A stretch of DNA of 64,000 bases from Gorsachius magnificus (lineage: Eukaryota > Chordata > Aves > Pelecaniformes > Ardeidae): positions 127,163,988 to 127,227,987 of the forward strand of contig CM067082.1 in assembly GCA_034008185.1 (NCBI GenBank), written 5' to 3'. Shown piece by piece: positions 26,188 to 39,880 of this stretch. Under the pieces are notes generated by a model that was not told the origin of the DNA, did not search any database, and saw only the letters and a list, made by a program, of their open reading frames with translations. Positions within the stretch are counted from its first letter, which is position 1; each line of letters begins with the position of its first letter. The position numbers were made by a program, and so were the translations under genes.

Positions 26188-29100
26188 TGTGGATATAGTT
26201 TTATTCAGTTTGTTTTTCATGAAGTTAGCGGTTATGCTTTACATATGTATTTGTGAGGATTTTTTATACGTATATATCTTTTTACAAATAGTTTATTTGA
26301 CCTTTTGTTACAGTCTGTTTCAAATATTTCCTGTCCATTCTATCTTGTGTTTGGAACTGGGAAAAGTTCATGATTTAGGCCAACTTACATCTTATTATTC
26401 TTTCTTCATAATGAGGTTTTTTTATATTAGTTTGTTGTTTGGTTGGTTGGTTTTTTTAACATTTACTTCCTTGATACTGTTTTTTAAGGTACTATGAACT
26501 ATCCTTAACTCCTTTTCACCTTAGATTAAATTTTCCTTGAAAACTTACAAACAATTCTGTAAGTTTATTGAAAACTTAATTGCTGAAGTGAAGTTCTTTT
26601 TTTTTTTTATTTCTTTCTTGGTCCTTCTTCCTATCCCAGTCATCATGGGTACTATTTCATGGTCACTGTGACCCCAGTTGTCAAACTATGTTTTGATATT
26701 CTCATTGTGTTCTCAGGAAAGTAATAACCAAATACAGAGGATCATTCCTTCTTGCTGTTTTTACACTTTCTGTATCAAGAAATCATATAGTAGTAAAAAA
26801 GCTTAAAGGACAAGCTAGGTACTGCTTAATTTTTTTTCCCCAAAAAAATGTCATGATAGTTACTATTTTGCATTATTACCAAGACTCATATTATGAATTT
26901 TGCCAGTTGCTCACAGAAAATCTCACATACTTAATAAAATGCATTAGTAAGCAGCTGAGATGTTGGATATGGTTTTCAATAATATCAGCTTGGTCTTGTC
27001 AAGTCTTATAAGTAAAATTGACTCAAAATGGAAATGCAGACTTTTATGAAGATTTGGTATCACATTGATTATTTTTCTAGTCTCCTTGAGCAAAGGCAAC
27101 AGATTTTCATGTGTTCCAAACCTTTGCAGGTAATTATTTTCTTTCTTTTTTAACATTATCCATAAATTAAATATAGAGAGTAAACTAAATAAAATATTAA
27201 TCAGAGCAGCTCCATTGCCATCTGATTTTGAACTTAATCTTGAATGACATACTATAAGCAGTAAGAACTAAAACACATGAGAATCAATTAATTGGCATTA
27301 TCAAGAAGTCTGTAAAAATAATTACTAAAGCAGAAGTCTTTAAGATTCTGAAGCATTGCACTACCTGGAACACAAGCAGCAGGCAGTAGAAATTCTATAA
27401 ACCAGGAATTTTGCCAAACCTTCTCAGGCTGACGTCCAAATGAATTTTTTTTAACCCAGCCAGATTTTCCACACTGAACCAAGGAAATTGCAGCCCAGCA
27501 GAGTCCTAGGAGCCCTTGCATACACTTCATTGCAAGTTAATGTCTGTCTGTTTCTTTTTTTTTTTTAATGGTGTCTGTATTAGATACCAACAAAAATGTA
27601 TGTTAACAGGCTAACAGAAAATAAGATGTGAAAATACTGGAAATGGTGCTTGCATAACACAATTTATGATGTGATGTGCATAATGTACAAACTGAGGTTT
27701 TGGTTGCTGCAAAAGTTTACATAAGTTATTAACATTATGTACATGAGTAATTCCTGAAGGATCAGATCCTACAAGTCTCACTCAAGTCACTATTATTTGA
27801 ACACATTTATGACTGCAAAACTCAGCTTGCTTATCAGAAGGAGTGAAAGTACAATAACTTCCTAAGGTCTACAACAAAAACATTGCTGTTTTTTTATTAT
27901 CATGTTCCTGTGAGCATTTGTTTTCATAATGCCACAGAATAGTTTCCTTCATTTCAGAGTCTCATCCCAGCACACCCACACATTTGAGTCCATGATTTAT
28001 GCTTGGTTGTCACTGGTGTGCTTTATCCATTATGCTCAAATCCCAAAATAGTCCCTAAACCAAAATTTAATCATTCTTTGTGTTAGCAGACCTACAATTG
28101 TCTCAGAAAGTCATCAGAATAGGTTAGAAGATTACAGTTCTTAGATCTAGGTGAGAAAAGGGAAGTCATGCAGAAGCAGGTAAGAGGAGAAAGAAAAAGG
28201 AAAATCTATGTGCAGCATGACCTTAGCAAGTACATCGTGATGGTTGAAATTATGTCCTGACATGATAGATGGGCAAGGACTGGCCTTTTCTGCCAAGAGG
28301 GCCAGGGCAGAGGTCACTCACATGGTAATGACTGGGACAGTGTTATCCAGTTATAATGGGGGGAAAAAAAAAGAATGAAAAACCATTGCTAATGTGGTTG
28401 TAACCATCCTGTAAAAAGGAGCCTAAATAACCACAGCTTTGATCACCTATTGCAACTGAATCTCTCCGAAAGCTTGCAATGTTTGTTTAAATAAAATTAT
28501 AGAGTAAAAAAAACCAAACCTCTAAATGAAAGCCAAACCTGATTCACCAAACATAACCCAAGTTACCAAGCTGCAGCTACTTCTGAAAGAATTACCCAGA
28601 GGGAGAACAAAGATAGATTTTACTACGACATGTAACTGATAAGTGATGACTTATTTCAGTGAAAAAGATGATTTGCAGTTTTCACTATAAAAAGGGTATA
28701 TGTGGCCATGTATACTGGCAGCACTTGTATACCCAAGACATGTGAGTGTTCAGCGTAACCACACCTATAAACGTGATTTAAATGAAAATTTTCTTACACT
28801 TGGGAGGAGGATGGGACCTCTTGTGGGTGAGTGAGTCTGTACGTGTGTGCTTATGAGAGATAGAGCCATACAGAATGATGAATAGCACAGAAAAATATTC
28901 TTGTCAGAATAATGTAATTTGCTGTCCACATGTATTTGGTACAAAGCTGTTTTCAAATACCTGAATTACAGAGACTTTTTACCCAGAACTACATTCCAAC
29001 AGGTGTTGTGGATCAGGTAAAATGACTTAATTGCTACTCTTTCAAGTGGGGGGAGGAAAGCAGTCATACAGCATGGCAGTGTCAGGGAGCAGCAGGCTGT

Positions 29101-29500
29101 AAGATTCCTGCTGGGGGTGCCTGTGATGGGAGGAAGTCCTTCGAAAGGTGTAAGCTGACTCTTCTGCCTCCCTCCTATAACAAATGAAACAAAATCCAGG
29201 AGAAAGTTTTAAAGTGATTATCTTTAAAGGTGAGGGAGTACTGTTCTCTGATAATGTCTGTCAGATTGTGAACATAAACCCAGTAGCCTTGGCCTGGTTT
29301 GGAGCTGATGCTCGTGGCCCAAGGCAAAACACCAGTCAGGTCCTGGTGGTAGCTCTGTATATTAGTTTCAGGCTTTTCTGCATGAAGAAGTTGCAGCAGC
29401 TGAAATAAGCCTGGTTCAAACTGAGGTGTGGATTTCATACAGTGTGAAATAGGTATCTCTGAAATGTCACATCAAGGCAGGGCAGCTTTGGATGGGACAG
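26188..29500. other. AT-rich noncoding DNA, no gene recognised
   Basis: Open frames are short and featureless. A short block at about 27743-27790, containing 'GATCAGATCCTACAAG', faintly resembles the palindromic repeat at 15441-15535, but too little is left to assign it. Short T/G tracts occur at 26427-26457. Confidence 0.55.
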
Positions 29501-30540
29501 CAAAGTCCCCTCCTTTCTCTGTTATTTTCTTGTTTTAATAGCAGGAGTGTTTTGGTGGGTTGGGTTTTTTTTTTGTTGTTGTTCTTTTCCCCTTCTCTCA
29601 ATTAGCATGTTAAATTCTAGTGACTTGTTAAGGAATAAATTTGTGGGCCCAGTGATCCAATCTGCCCAGCCCTCCTCAACTTGGGAAAGTTTGGAGTACT
29701 CACTTGCAGGTGCTCCTTCACAGAAGCAGTCGTTGTCCAAAAAGTTATACATCTTTAGCTATTCATACCTAAAAGGGCAGTTTGTCCATTTTCTCTTCCC
29801 TTGGGATCTGTTTTGGCGAGCTTCTGTCCGTTGCTGGAGGGCCAGGAGCAGTGCCCAGCAGCAGCACAGGCCATACTCTTCCCTTGCACAAGCTGCGAAT
29901 GTCAACATGCACGATGACTTTCCAGCAGCCCTGGCAGGTCTAATTCATGGTGAAATCTACTACTTTGTGGAATTGTCTTTCTAGCTCCATTCCTCAGGAA
30001 TACTTAAAACACGTCAGTGCAAGACATTGGGAAATAGAGTCCAAAGAACTTGTTAGTCTTATGACCAGTAATTTGATAATGCTGTGGTTTTGGTTTGTTT
30101 TTTTTTTTTTTTTCCTTAAGCATCAGCAAGCCTAGATAGAACAGGAGCATGCCTAGGGCTTAGGATAACGTCACGCATTGACAGGACTGGGGCCCAGCAG
30201 TGGCTCTGGCTGTGAAGAGCAGCAAGGGGCAGATGCTCTGTGACTGCTTGACGCTCCAGTTCTGCTGCTGCCTTGGTGGCAGGCCGCAGAAAACCTGTGT
30301 TATGTGCAGTCTCACCTGTAGGACTTGGGCATGGAAGTTCTGGTGAGGCTGGAGTCCATCCTAGCAGGCCCTTTGTCCATGTGACAGGCAAGCCCATCCT
30401 GTGTGAAAAGCAGCTTCAGGGCCACTCTTGGCAGTTGGTGTGAACGCTCCCAGGGGCTGCATCTGTTATCTGTGCAGCTCTCGGGCTCCTTGTCAGACCT
30501 ACCCACCCTGCAGGCAGTGAACTTTTCAGAAGAATGTAAA
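29501..30540. other. Less AT-rich stretch with overlapping open frames, no gene recognised
   Basis: This kilobase is visibly richer in G+C than its surroundings, especially 29.8-30.5 kb. It carries the 145-codon plus-strand frame 29547-29984 and minus-strand frames at 30116-30397 and 30312-30506. None has a recognisable domain, and opposite-strand frames overlap. A T16 run lies at 30098-30113, and an AATAAA-containing segment lies at about 30536-30545. It could be an untranslated exon or a decayed retrocopy, but I see no positive evidence for either. Confidence 0.4.
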
Positions 30541-33500
30541 TAAAGATATCAAGAATGTCCTGTGACGGTGCAGACAGTTCATGCTTGGAGCAGTGCAGTT
30601 GCAGCCACTGAAATCACAGTTCTGTTACCATACTAATTTTTACTGAATGAAGATAATTTTTAGAATTCAGACTATTTAATTGATGCACTGAGTAAGAGCC
30701 ATTGCCTCTAGCAATAGACGTTGTGCGTAATCATCTTTCAGATAAATGTTTTCCTTTAGTTTGTGAATTGGAAATCACTGGAGGCTGGGAGGGTGTTCTG
30801 GAAAGATATCACTGCATGCTTGCCCTGTGCTAACACTCTTCCCTAGGTATTAGCTTTTGGCCACTGCTATAAATCAAATACTAAGCTATTCAGAGTTTCT
30901 GATTTTACTAAGTACTTCCTTCTTAATAATCTTAAGCAAAGAACAGAACAAAAAGAAACCTAGCAGTTTGTCAGGTAAATTCCTTCCAAAGTTACAAATA
31001 TTTTTATATCACTTTACATGCATTGCTTGTCTGGTGTGGTCTATTTCATTCAGTCCACACATATGCATCAGGCAGTGCTAGTATATAAAGAAAACCCTCG
31101 AAAGAAAATGACACCACTTTCAAGTGCTGCACTTTTTTTTTAAGCTCTGTCTCATATTTATCAAAGACATTCAAGTCAATTCTAGACTTTTCTCACTTCT
31201 GAAAAGAAATTCCAATTTCACTTATTCCTAGTGTCTAAAGGTATGCTTGTTCAAAAATAAATAAATAAACAGAATCTTCCTCTTAAAATTATATTAGGCA
31301 ACTCCACATTTCTGTTTTGAGATTTTGGTTTTATTACCAATATTTATCATTGCAGTCTGCTTTGAGTTATCCATGGCAGCTTATCTAGGTTGTAGATGTA
31401 CAACAGCTTGATGCCTGCAACCTGGATTATTGGCTCAGTCCTGGCACGTGGCAAACACGATTATACTTTTTCTACAAAGTTTTTGTCTGCAAGCAGGCTA
31501 GCAGTTTTTTGATCAGAAAGGAGATTAAACTAATAAACTCAGTGAGACGTGGGTTGCACAGTGAATTGCGCACACGGCCATCTGAGGTCTCCCTGCCCAC
31601 ATCCCCAGTCCAGTGGAGCTGGGGGTGCAGAGGAGCAGCATTCCCACAGCTGCCAGTAACACTTCTTAATGCTACCAATTCCAGGAACACTTGTAATTTG
31701 GGCTGTTGCCCTATTCTTTCACAAGGGGACAGCTCACATCCCAATTTTTGCCTACACCAATAAACCTGTCTCCTCCCTAAGCGTTGATCTTGGCGAATTA
31801 CAGTCTAAAAGCACTATGTTTTCTGTAGAAAAGTGGTAAAACAAAGAAATCTTTTTTGTTGTGGCTCAGGACAGACCAGGTTTCACCTGCACTGACCCAA
31901 CGTGAGCTTGTGTCTGTCTTCTGCTCCTCTGCATTTTTCTGTTCCAGGTGGTATCACAGATGCCCAACATTATTGTATATAACAGAGAGGTGACAATATT
32001 TGTGTTACTGTTCAGTTAGGCAATTGGAGTGCTTTCTCAGAGGCGCGAAGAATTTTTAATGTAAGGAAGAGTCATATCTAAGGAAAAAGAGGGGTCGGGA
32101 CAGAACCAAAGGAGAATACATGCTTAGGCATGTTATTCAAAGTCACACGTAGTGTAGAATTGAAGCTTTAATAATCATTGTCCTAAGGAACTTTTCAGAA
32201 AAGCATCATTGTTTCAGAGTAGAACAGAGGATGTATGAGACTTTTGTAGGTGAGGACTGGAGGAAAGACCATAGAGACACTGAAAGACTGTTGATCTATG
32301 GTTCTTTTTTCTTAAATACGCGAGATATGTGGGCTCCAGACTTCAAATGGAGCCCATAAACATGAAAGAGTTTTTCCCTATACTTCAGCAGAAGTTTTTT
32401 TTTCTCATGGCATGCTTTTCTGATGTTTTGATATGGTAGGGAATTTTGGTGGTTGCATGTGTAATTTCCTTAAGCTTAATGGCTTTCTTTAATGGCATAC
32501 ATAATTCCATCAGTCCCCTCATGTTAAGAAGATATTTTCACTTTGGCCTGTGTAAGAAAACATCATATGGGAGCACAAACTGAACTTTATGCTGAAGATC
32601 TGTTCTGGCACGTGGAGTTTTCTGTGCACTTTTAAACAGATTGGAGCCTATAAAATTCCAGGGTTTAGATTTTTCAAAAGCCACTTACTGTTCATCATAC
32701 TGATAGCAATTGAACAGTTTTCAATTTAAACAATTCTGAATGAAAATCACACCTTATTCAGATCCCAAACTGCATGGGAGAGCTCTTGTTTACCATTGCA
32801 TGTGCATACAAGGTAGAAACACTATTAATGGGCTTAATAGTAGCCTGTCTTAGATATGTTTTGTTGATAACTATGCCTTGAAAGGGATACATTTTGTTTA
32901 AAAATTGCAAAGTAATGTCAGACACCCAGAGATGTCAATTGATTTATTATTTATTTATGTTTACATTAAGTAATAAACGAGGCATCACCATAGAAATAGT
33001 TTTCCAGAAAACCAATTCTAAAGAAAAAGAGTCATGTTATTTATCATTTGGAATGATAACAAATGGAACCTTCACTTTATTTTAATAAGCTAACACTGTC
33101 ATGTGCAAACCTCCTTATACACCTTGTGTAATAAAATAGCTGTCACTTTTGCATGTGGAATTAGGTATGTGGTGAATATATGAAAATGAACATTCTTCTG
33201 ATTCTAAATGTGAAAAGCTGACCTTTTAAAAACACTTTAACAACTTTTAGTGTAATCATAAATCTTACCAATTCTTTAATGTTGCAGTTTTTTGGTTGCA
33301 TGTATTACACTAGTTCTTCTACGAGTCAACTTTTGTTACAGAGAAATTTGGGCCTGGGGCCAGGTAGAGCTTTGGAGAGCTTTTAAGTTTGAGAGCCTGT
33401 TTCACAGCTGGAAAGCTCCCCAAAGTGAAGTGATCCCAGAAGGATATGTTTCCCATTACCCAAATCTCTACCAAATCATGCCTTGTAGCTCTAAAATAAT

Positions 33501-36237
33501 TAAGACTTTGGAAACCCCAAGAGGTCTTTTTTGATCCATGAATGGAGTTACCCCAGGTTCAAATAACTAAAACCTGACTCCCTTTTAACCAATGAAACAC
33601 AAAACCCCTCCATTTGTCAATGTAACATAAAGAGAATGCTCAAAAATGTCAAAGCCTTTACACTTTAATGGATTCAACCTCAGGACATGTCAAGAGTTTT
33701 GACTGCAATTGTTCGAGATCAGGCATAGGTGTCTGTGCAGGTTCCTAGGGCAGAAGAGTTAATGTTCTATAAAATGTGATGTAAAAATACACGTTGCTTT
33801 TTTTTGAAGTTTGAATGATGGTGAAATTGATAAAATCAGAAGAAAACCTTCAAGTGCCTTGTTTTTCTATTAGTAATACATTCTTTTTCAGAGTGAGAAC
33901 ACTGATTAATTTTAAGTGGTGGACCACTGCTTCTGCTATACAAATAAGATGACAGGAAATAGATATTCACTGGGAAAGATAGCATACCAAGTTATCATGA
34001 AGGCTATGGAAGTTATCTTACTGAAAGAACATACAGAGCTATGAAGCAGTATTACTAAGAAACATTTCCAGGTTCACTAGAGGAATAAATCCACTGGCAG
34101 GATTTTGCTGGGAAAGTAACAGTATAGGGTTAATATGAGCAACCAGTCTTCATTGAGATTCATAAAGAGAAAAGGATGTTATTCACGGGCTATGATTCCT
34201 ACAAGATGAAGCTCATAGGTAACATAATGATAACAACATACCTTTGCATTTCTTTCAGTATTTATTAGAAAAATTCAACACTTTAAAAAGTTTATTAGTA
34301 CCTGCTGTGCAATTGTGCAATCTCAGTGTAGTTCCTAGTCTACTTCTGAAGTCTGTGACTTCAAAAAAGGGAGAATTTTGCAGGATGCTAACTTCTGAAA
34401 ATTCATTCCTGTATTCTTATGCTTGTTCAGTGACTTGTAGATGGCTGAAAAAAGAAATAGGATATTTATTGTGAGGGGACAACTAACGTTACTTGGCCAC
34501 CTGAGAATTTAAATGTGCTCACAAATCAACCATCCATGTAAATTTCATAATACTCATTTGTAATTGCTGATGAAGTTTTAATCCTTCAATTATCAGCACC
34601 TGCAAAATCTGAGAACTAAAAGTATATTCCTTAACTTGAATTTTTTTTTTTCTGAAACCAGTCTACTGATTAGAATTTCTGATTTGTAACAGGTGGTATT
34701 AATTTATTATACTTCCATATTTTAATACTGCATAAACACCATAGTAGTTAAAATATTCATTTACACAGCAAAGGTGTAAGGAAATTCATCAAATAGGATG
34801 GAGGTATTTACACACCTTTCTTTTAGCGTGTGCATATTTATGGTTGGACTGCCTACTGGATGATGACACTGAAATAACTGTAGCTTAAACAACATTGTTA
34901 AGTTGGCCAATGTGCCTTATTTCTGGTCAGATGAAAGTATTCTTTTCTTTCTATGTTCACTGTTTAGAATCTGTTTTGGAAGAAGAGATGCCAGCTGATG
35001 GAGATCTTCTGCAAATACAATTGTGTTCACCTCTTGAAATGTCAATATTCCATCAACTGGCAGCAATTCCAGACACTGGTGATTGATAGCTAGATTAGAC
35101 TGGTAGCTAAAGGATTTGCAACCTCAAGAGAGACTGAAGCAGCTAAGACCAAAATTGTCATTAAAAATTCTTCCTTACACTGGAAGTACCCAGACTCCAG
35201 CTGTTTTGCTTGCTCAACATTGCTGCAATCTGAACGTGCATAAGTCTGGTGGGCACCAAGTCAAAGTTTCCCTATCTATACCACAGGGACTCCAATACCA
35301 ATATACTTTTACAGAATACTGTCATGGTACTGACAGGTTCAAGCTCCCTTCAAGACACAGCAGCAGTTGTTTTGTTATAGCATGCACTGTCAGTACTTTT
35401 CCCTCTCCCTTCAAGTATAATAGGCTAGCAAAGACTGAAGTTGTTCAGGAAGCAGAAAAATCAGGTGCAAGACTTTTTTCTTTCTGAAGAGACAAATATA
35501 CATCTTCTACCTTCCAGAATAGTAACTGAATCGGCAGACTTTATTTTACCTGGTGAACATACTTTTAATGCAAAGTTTCATGTTGAAGTTGCATAAAAAG
35601 CAACAAAAGCATGGACTGGATTTGAGATTTCCCAAGCCAGTGGTCTGTAGAGTCATGTTCACCTTTTTTGGTAGACATTTTCTGTCATAATTCTTAAGTC
35701 TTATTCTGTTCCTGTGTAGAGGTATAATTTTGGCAGGAGTGAAAGAGTGTTCTTCCTTTTTCAGTATAGATTTTAGTACGGCAGTTGGAGAATGCAAAAG
35801 AATAGATGTGGGTGTGAACTCCCTTGGACTAAGGAGAAAACAGAAGTAATCTTCCTAAACAATTGATCTCGTCACTTTATAATACATTAATTTTTTGGAG
35901 GGTGGCTTTGTAAAAGCTTTGTACAGTCATCACCACTTGCTTCTCTGACTACACTCTAAAAAAGTGAATCTTGCTCAGCTTCGGAAACAGGCTTGAATAC
36001 CTGACCCTGGAGATGGACTCATACTATATATTGTCGGTTTGGTCCAGATGTGTTCAGTTGCACTATAAATTGAAGTGCTTATTCTCTGGGGACAAAAGTA
36101 TTTTTCTGTGATTGGTGGTTGAAGTTCCTTTCTTGGTGTCCTAGCCCTCTTGGACTTCCATTTCGATATCTTTATTTTCCCTGTATAAGGTGTCTTAAGC
36201 ATTTATGTAATGTAAGTGGCATCTGGGTTATAATTTC
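30541..36237. other. AT-rich noncoding DNA, no gene recognised
   Basis: Nothing is identified as a transposon or gene. A GC-richer patch at about 31560-31800 ends near an AATAAA (31769-31774) but has no paired long terminal repeat. Two closely spaced plus-strand open frames at 34895-35086 and 35116-35487 are in different frames and have no known domain. Confidence 0.55.
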
Positions 36238-36330
36238 TTAGCAGGTGCCTAAAGTTTAGGCATTGCACTGTGGATCTTACCCTGGGTTACATTTGAACCT
36301 GTGACCCAGAGATGTAAAGTTCCTTGTTAT
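36238..36330. repeat. Possible relic of an old palindromic interspersed repeat
   Basis: TGCCTAAA (36246-36253) and TTTAGGCA (36255-36262) form a perfect 8-bp inverted repeat around one base. A 'TTTGAACCTGTGACCCAG' block follows at 36292-36309. The first part resembles a 'GTGCCTAA...TTAGGCAC' repeat I recall from sauropsid genomes; the second part vaguely resembles a tRNA-derived SINE B box. The assignment is weak and the limits are approximate. Confidence 0.25.
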
Positions 36331-39300
36331 ATTTCCTGTCTTTTGAGGCATCCAGCTCCACCAAACATATTCTTACTGTTGCTTAAAGATGTACTGCATA
36401 TTGACTGCTGACAGGTTAGACTCCCTTTGTCCAATCGCTTCACACATTACCAAAATTTTTACATCAGACCTGGCAGTGCTGTTCTTCTGTGCTTGATGCT
36501 AGTCTTGTGCTTATATTTCAGGATTAAAGTGTTCCAGAAAAAAATAGCTGCAATATAATTAGATTTGTTGTTACATTCTCTAATTTTTCTATTCGTCACT
36601 TTTAAAATTGGAAGCCAAATTTTCAGCTGGTGTGAATTCCTTTGATAAATTCCTTTCCTTCCAGAGTTCCCTTAGTAAATTATCTTCCGTCTTGGATGTG
36701 AAAAGAAGCACATCGATTTGTGCTTTGAGATTGCGTGGATTAAATTTGACTTCAGCTTTTCATCTGCGGCATTAATCATATTTAACAAAAGCCCTACACA
36801 AACGGTATGTTTATAAGGACTGGATATTAAGCATGCTGTTTCCTGTACTGTAGATAGCAGACATTGTCATTAAGCAGCCAATTGTATTTTATTTTACTTT
36901 AATGTTACTACGTGGGATGGCTGACAATTAAAATCTCTCATGTGCTCATTTTTCAGAAACAGTGTGTTGTATTTATACCGATATTAGAAATATTTATGCA
37001 TCCAGCTATTGTCAAATAAGAGTGTTTGCTTTTTTTAAAGAAAAAGATGAGTGGAATTGGTGGTTTCTGGATGAGAACAATTAATCATGCTCTCCACGTG
37101 CTGAGTTAGAATTACTTAATTTATAATTAGAAGAGTTAGATAAATAATATAGAATGCTGATAAATAACATTTCCAAGTAGATTTGGATTAACATTTTGGT
37201 ACTTTCATAATTATATGGGACAACATTTGAGTTATTTATTGCTTTAAATTCTATAATTAGCAGTTCTAGTATGTTTTTAAGAGAAATATTTGTCTGAGGA
37301 GGGACAAGGAAGTGGCATGTTCTTTGATTTGTTTCAGGAATAGAAATGGCTCGGTTATGCTTATGTTTATTTTCATTTTCTTCTTGTGTTTCTTCCTCTT
37401 CCTCCTCCATTTAGCCTTTCATACTTACCTGAACAAACACACTTTCACTTCCACAATCAATATTTCATTCTGACTTTCAGCATCATTCATATTCCTTGAA
37501 TTCCTTTTTAGCAATGCACACTTGCTCACTCTTATAACAAAAAACATGCATTGTGGTTAGGCGGCAGAGGTCAGCACTAGTCTTGCGTCACAGGTCAAAC
37601 AAGATCACTTACATTCTTTATCAGGGTCATTTCTTCTCCCTGGGTGGGATATGAACTTTCTTTTTCTTAGAGAGGAAACAGCACAGATGTTCACCACTCC
37701 TTGTTCAGAATTTCTGCTGCATGGTTTACCATCATCTTTCATGTAAACTCCCAATAAAAGGCATGAATCACCCATAACTTATCCTACTAGTTATGTTCAG
37801 TATTCTAACAGCAAAGGAACTGCACCGTGTATTTAAATACACTTGTGATGTATTTAAAAAGCTAATTCCATATTTTATAAGATACATTTTAAGATATCTC
37901 CAATATTCATAACAAAGATTTATACAATGCTCAAAGTGTTTATTTCTGGATTTTCATAGAAACATATATATTTTTCTGTTGCAGATGATTTCACACTTCC
38001 TAATATAACTTGACTTAATATTATAAACATTATTTTTGTTCCTTTTTTTGCAATGTCTATGCTAGATAATAACACTTAAATGGAATGATTCTGTTTAAAA
38101 ATGTTTGCATCTGTTGTGATAATTTTCTCTAGCTGAAAATAAGCTCCGTTGCCATTTTTTCAGCTGTAGAAAGGCAATGTTACCAGTATTTCTCATTATT
38201 CTTGGTTTTATTGATCCTAAAGGAAATAGGGTATTAATTATGCTTTCACCACTGAGTATTCCTCTTTCATGGATGAATGAGGTAACACATTAGAAGTTCT
38301 GTTACTAATCTTCCCATTCATGACTGATTTTTTTGCCAGTATGTGTTAGCAACATCCCACTTCTAGGTAGTTTTATGTCATAAGCATTTCCTAGAAGATA
38401 TGTCACTGTCTATTCTGTTTACTCCATGCTTACCCTTTTTGTTCCCAAAAGCTGGGATATGAAACTAGCATTATGAAAAAAAAAAACCCCAAACCACCAA
38501 CACCCCAACCAAAACCACAACAAACCATTACTGAGAAGTTTCAGCATATCAGATGCTTTCTTCCACTTTTTAAAAAAGTGTTTGGTTTTCCTCCAAAACC
38601 AGTAGGTGTTGCTCACTATTCTGTTCACTTGCTTCAGAAAACAACATTTCCTATTTGTTTTGAGGCTTCAGTAAAATTATTGATGAGCCTTCTGGGTTCT
38701 TGGGTGTCTGTGTGATATAGCTCTGTCTACACTAGAAAGTAGTGCAGCACAACAGGAACTGATCTCTAGAGCAAACTGGTTGGTGCTGAGGTTCATATTC
38801 TATTCTGTACATGTTTTGCTTTGGCCTGGCTGTAGCCTGATCTGTGGACTGAATGCCCAATAGCAGCTGGAAAGCATTAGGAGTGCTGCCAGAGGGCATC
38901 GTCCAGTTGTGTTTCACCCCAAAGGAATCCAGTTGTAACACTCCAGAGCTGGAATGTGAACCAACCAAAGCTCAGTAAGTGGGGATGACCAGGAGATTTG
39001 CGTTTAGAGTGTACTGACCTCAAGTAAAACATTGTGGTAAATGCATCCTTTGCACCTTAGTGTCTTTCTAGTACAGGAGAAATTCAGTATTTGTATCAAC
39101 TGAGAGCAGAGTTCATTTTTTTTCCCTTTATCAATGTTCAGCTGAGTTTGTCACCTTATATTCTCATATGTTCTGTCTCCAGGTTAGTTTGTCCCTTCAT
39201 GCAATCAGGTGCTGAGTAGCTCAGTTTCTTATGCTGTTTTAAATACCTTATCAAACATATTGAGAGTTTTGGGTTAAGTTTTGAATGACCCAGGATTCCA

Positions 39301-39865
39301 TTCCGTGACTGGGTATTCACAGAGAAAACAAGGGGAAAAGGAGAAAAACAAGGATTGTGGGAGGCTGACATTACTTCTGGGAAACCATACCCAGCACAGC
39401 TGAGCCCAGATCTAAAAATTACTGGCTCCTATAACAAGAATAATTAGGTAAAGTCAGTTTACTGACTTAACAGCACCATTCTGTTGTTATTGTTTGCATT
39501 ACGGTAATACCTAAGTGCCTGTTAAGGTTCACCATCCCATCATGCTAGAAGATCCTCTTTTCCTCAGTCCAGGGACAGGACAGAACTTAATGAGTAGTAG
39601 ATAAAAGAGAGGAAAAATGGTCAATCAAACAAAGATCCCAAATCATTTTACAAAAGACGCAGTATTGTAACATAACACATTGGCAAGTTGTTGGAATAGG
39701 CTAGGTGTAAGAGTAGTGGTTGATGTGAATACTACCAGCCAAACAGTGTGTTGCAGTATTTGCACAGACACATTATTAAAATTACTCTCCTGTTTCAAAC
39801 CACCGAATAAAGCAGGGTATGTGTGTTATATGTTGGGAAATACACGCAAGTATTTCCATGCACGA
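36331..39865. other. AT-rich noncoding DNA, no gene recognised
   Basis: The 109-codon minus-strand frame at 37081-37410 begins in a Glu-rich stretch made by a simple TTC/TCC tract and is not a recognisable protein. The segment 38720-38960 is less AT-rich. No transposon is identified. Confidence 0.55.
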
Positions 39866-39880
39866 GGGGGGGGGGGGGGG
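39866..39880 (+). repeat. Poly-G run (15 bases)
   Basis: Fifteen consecutive G on the plus strand followed by TGTGTGTATG. Long pure G runs are rare in AT-rich vertebrate DNA and can form guanine quadruplexes. They are also a common place for sequencing or assembly length errors. Confidence 0.9.

Noticed and set aside
31560..31800. GC-richer patch with AATAAA, considered as a solitary LTR
   Set aside because: No TG...CA ends, no target-site duplication and no paired copy could be identified.
36289..36310. Sequence resembling a tRNA B box
   Set aside because: No A box at the right distance and no cloverleaf can be drawn, so not called as a tRNA; kept only as part of a doubtful repeat relic.
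37081..37410. 109-codon minus frame with a Glu-rich start
   Set aside because: The Glu run is a simple TTC/TCC tract; the rest is hydrophobic AT-rich translation with no known domain.
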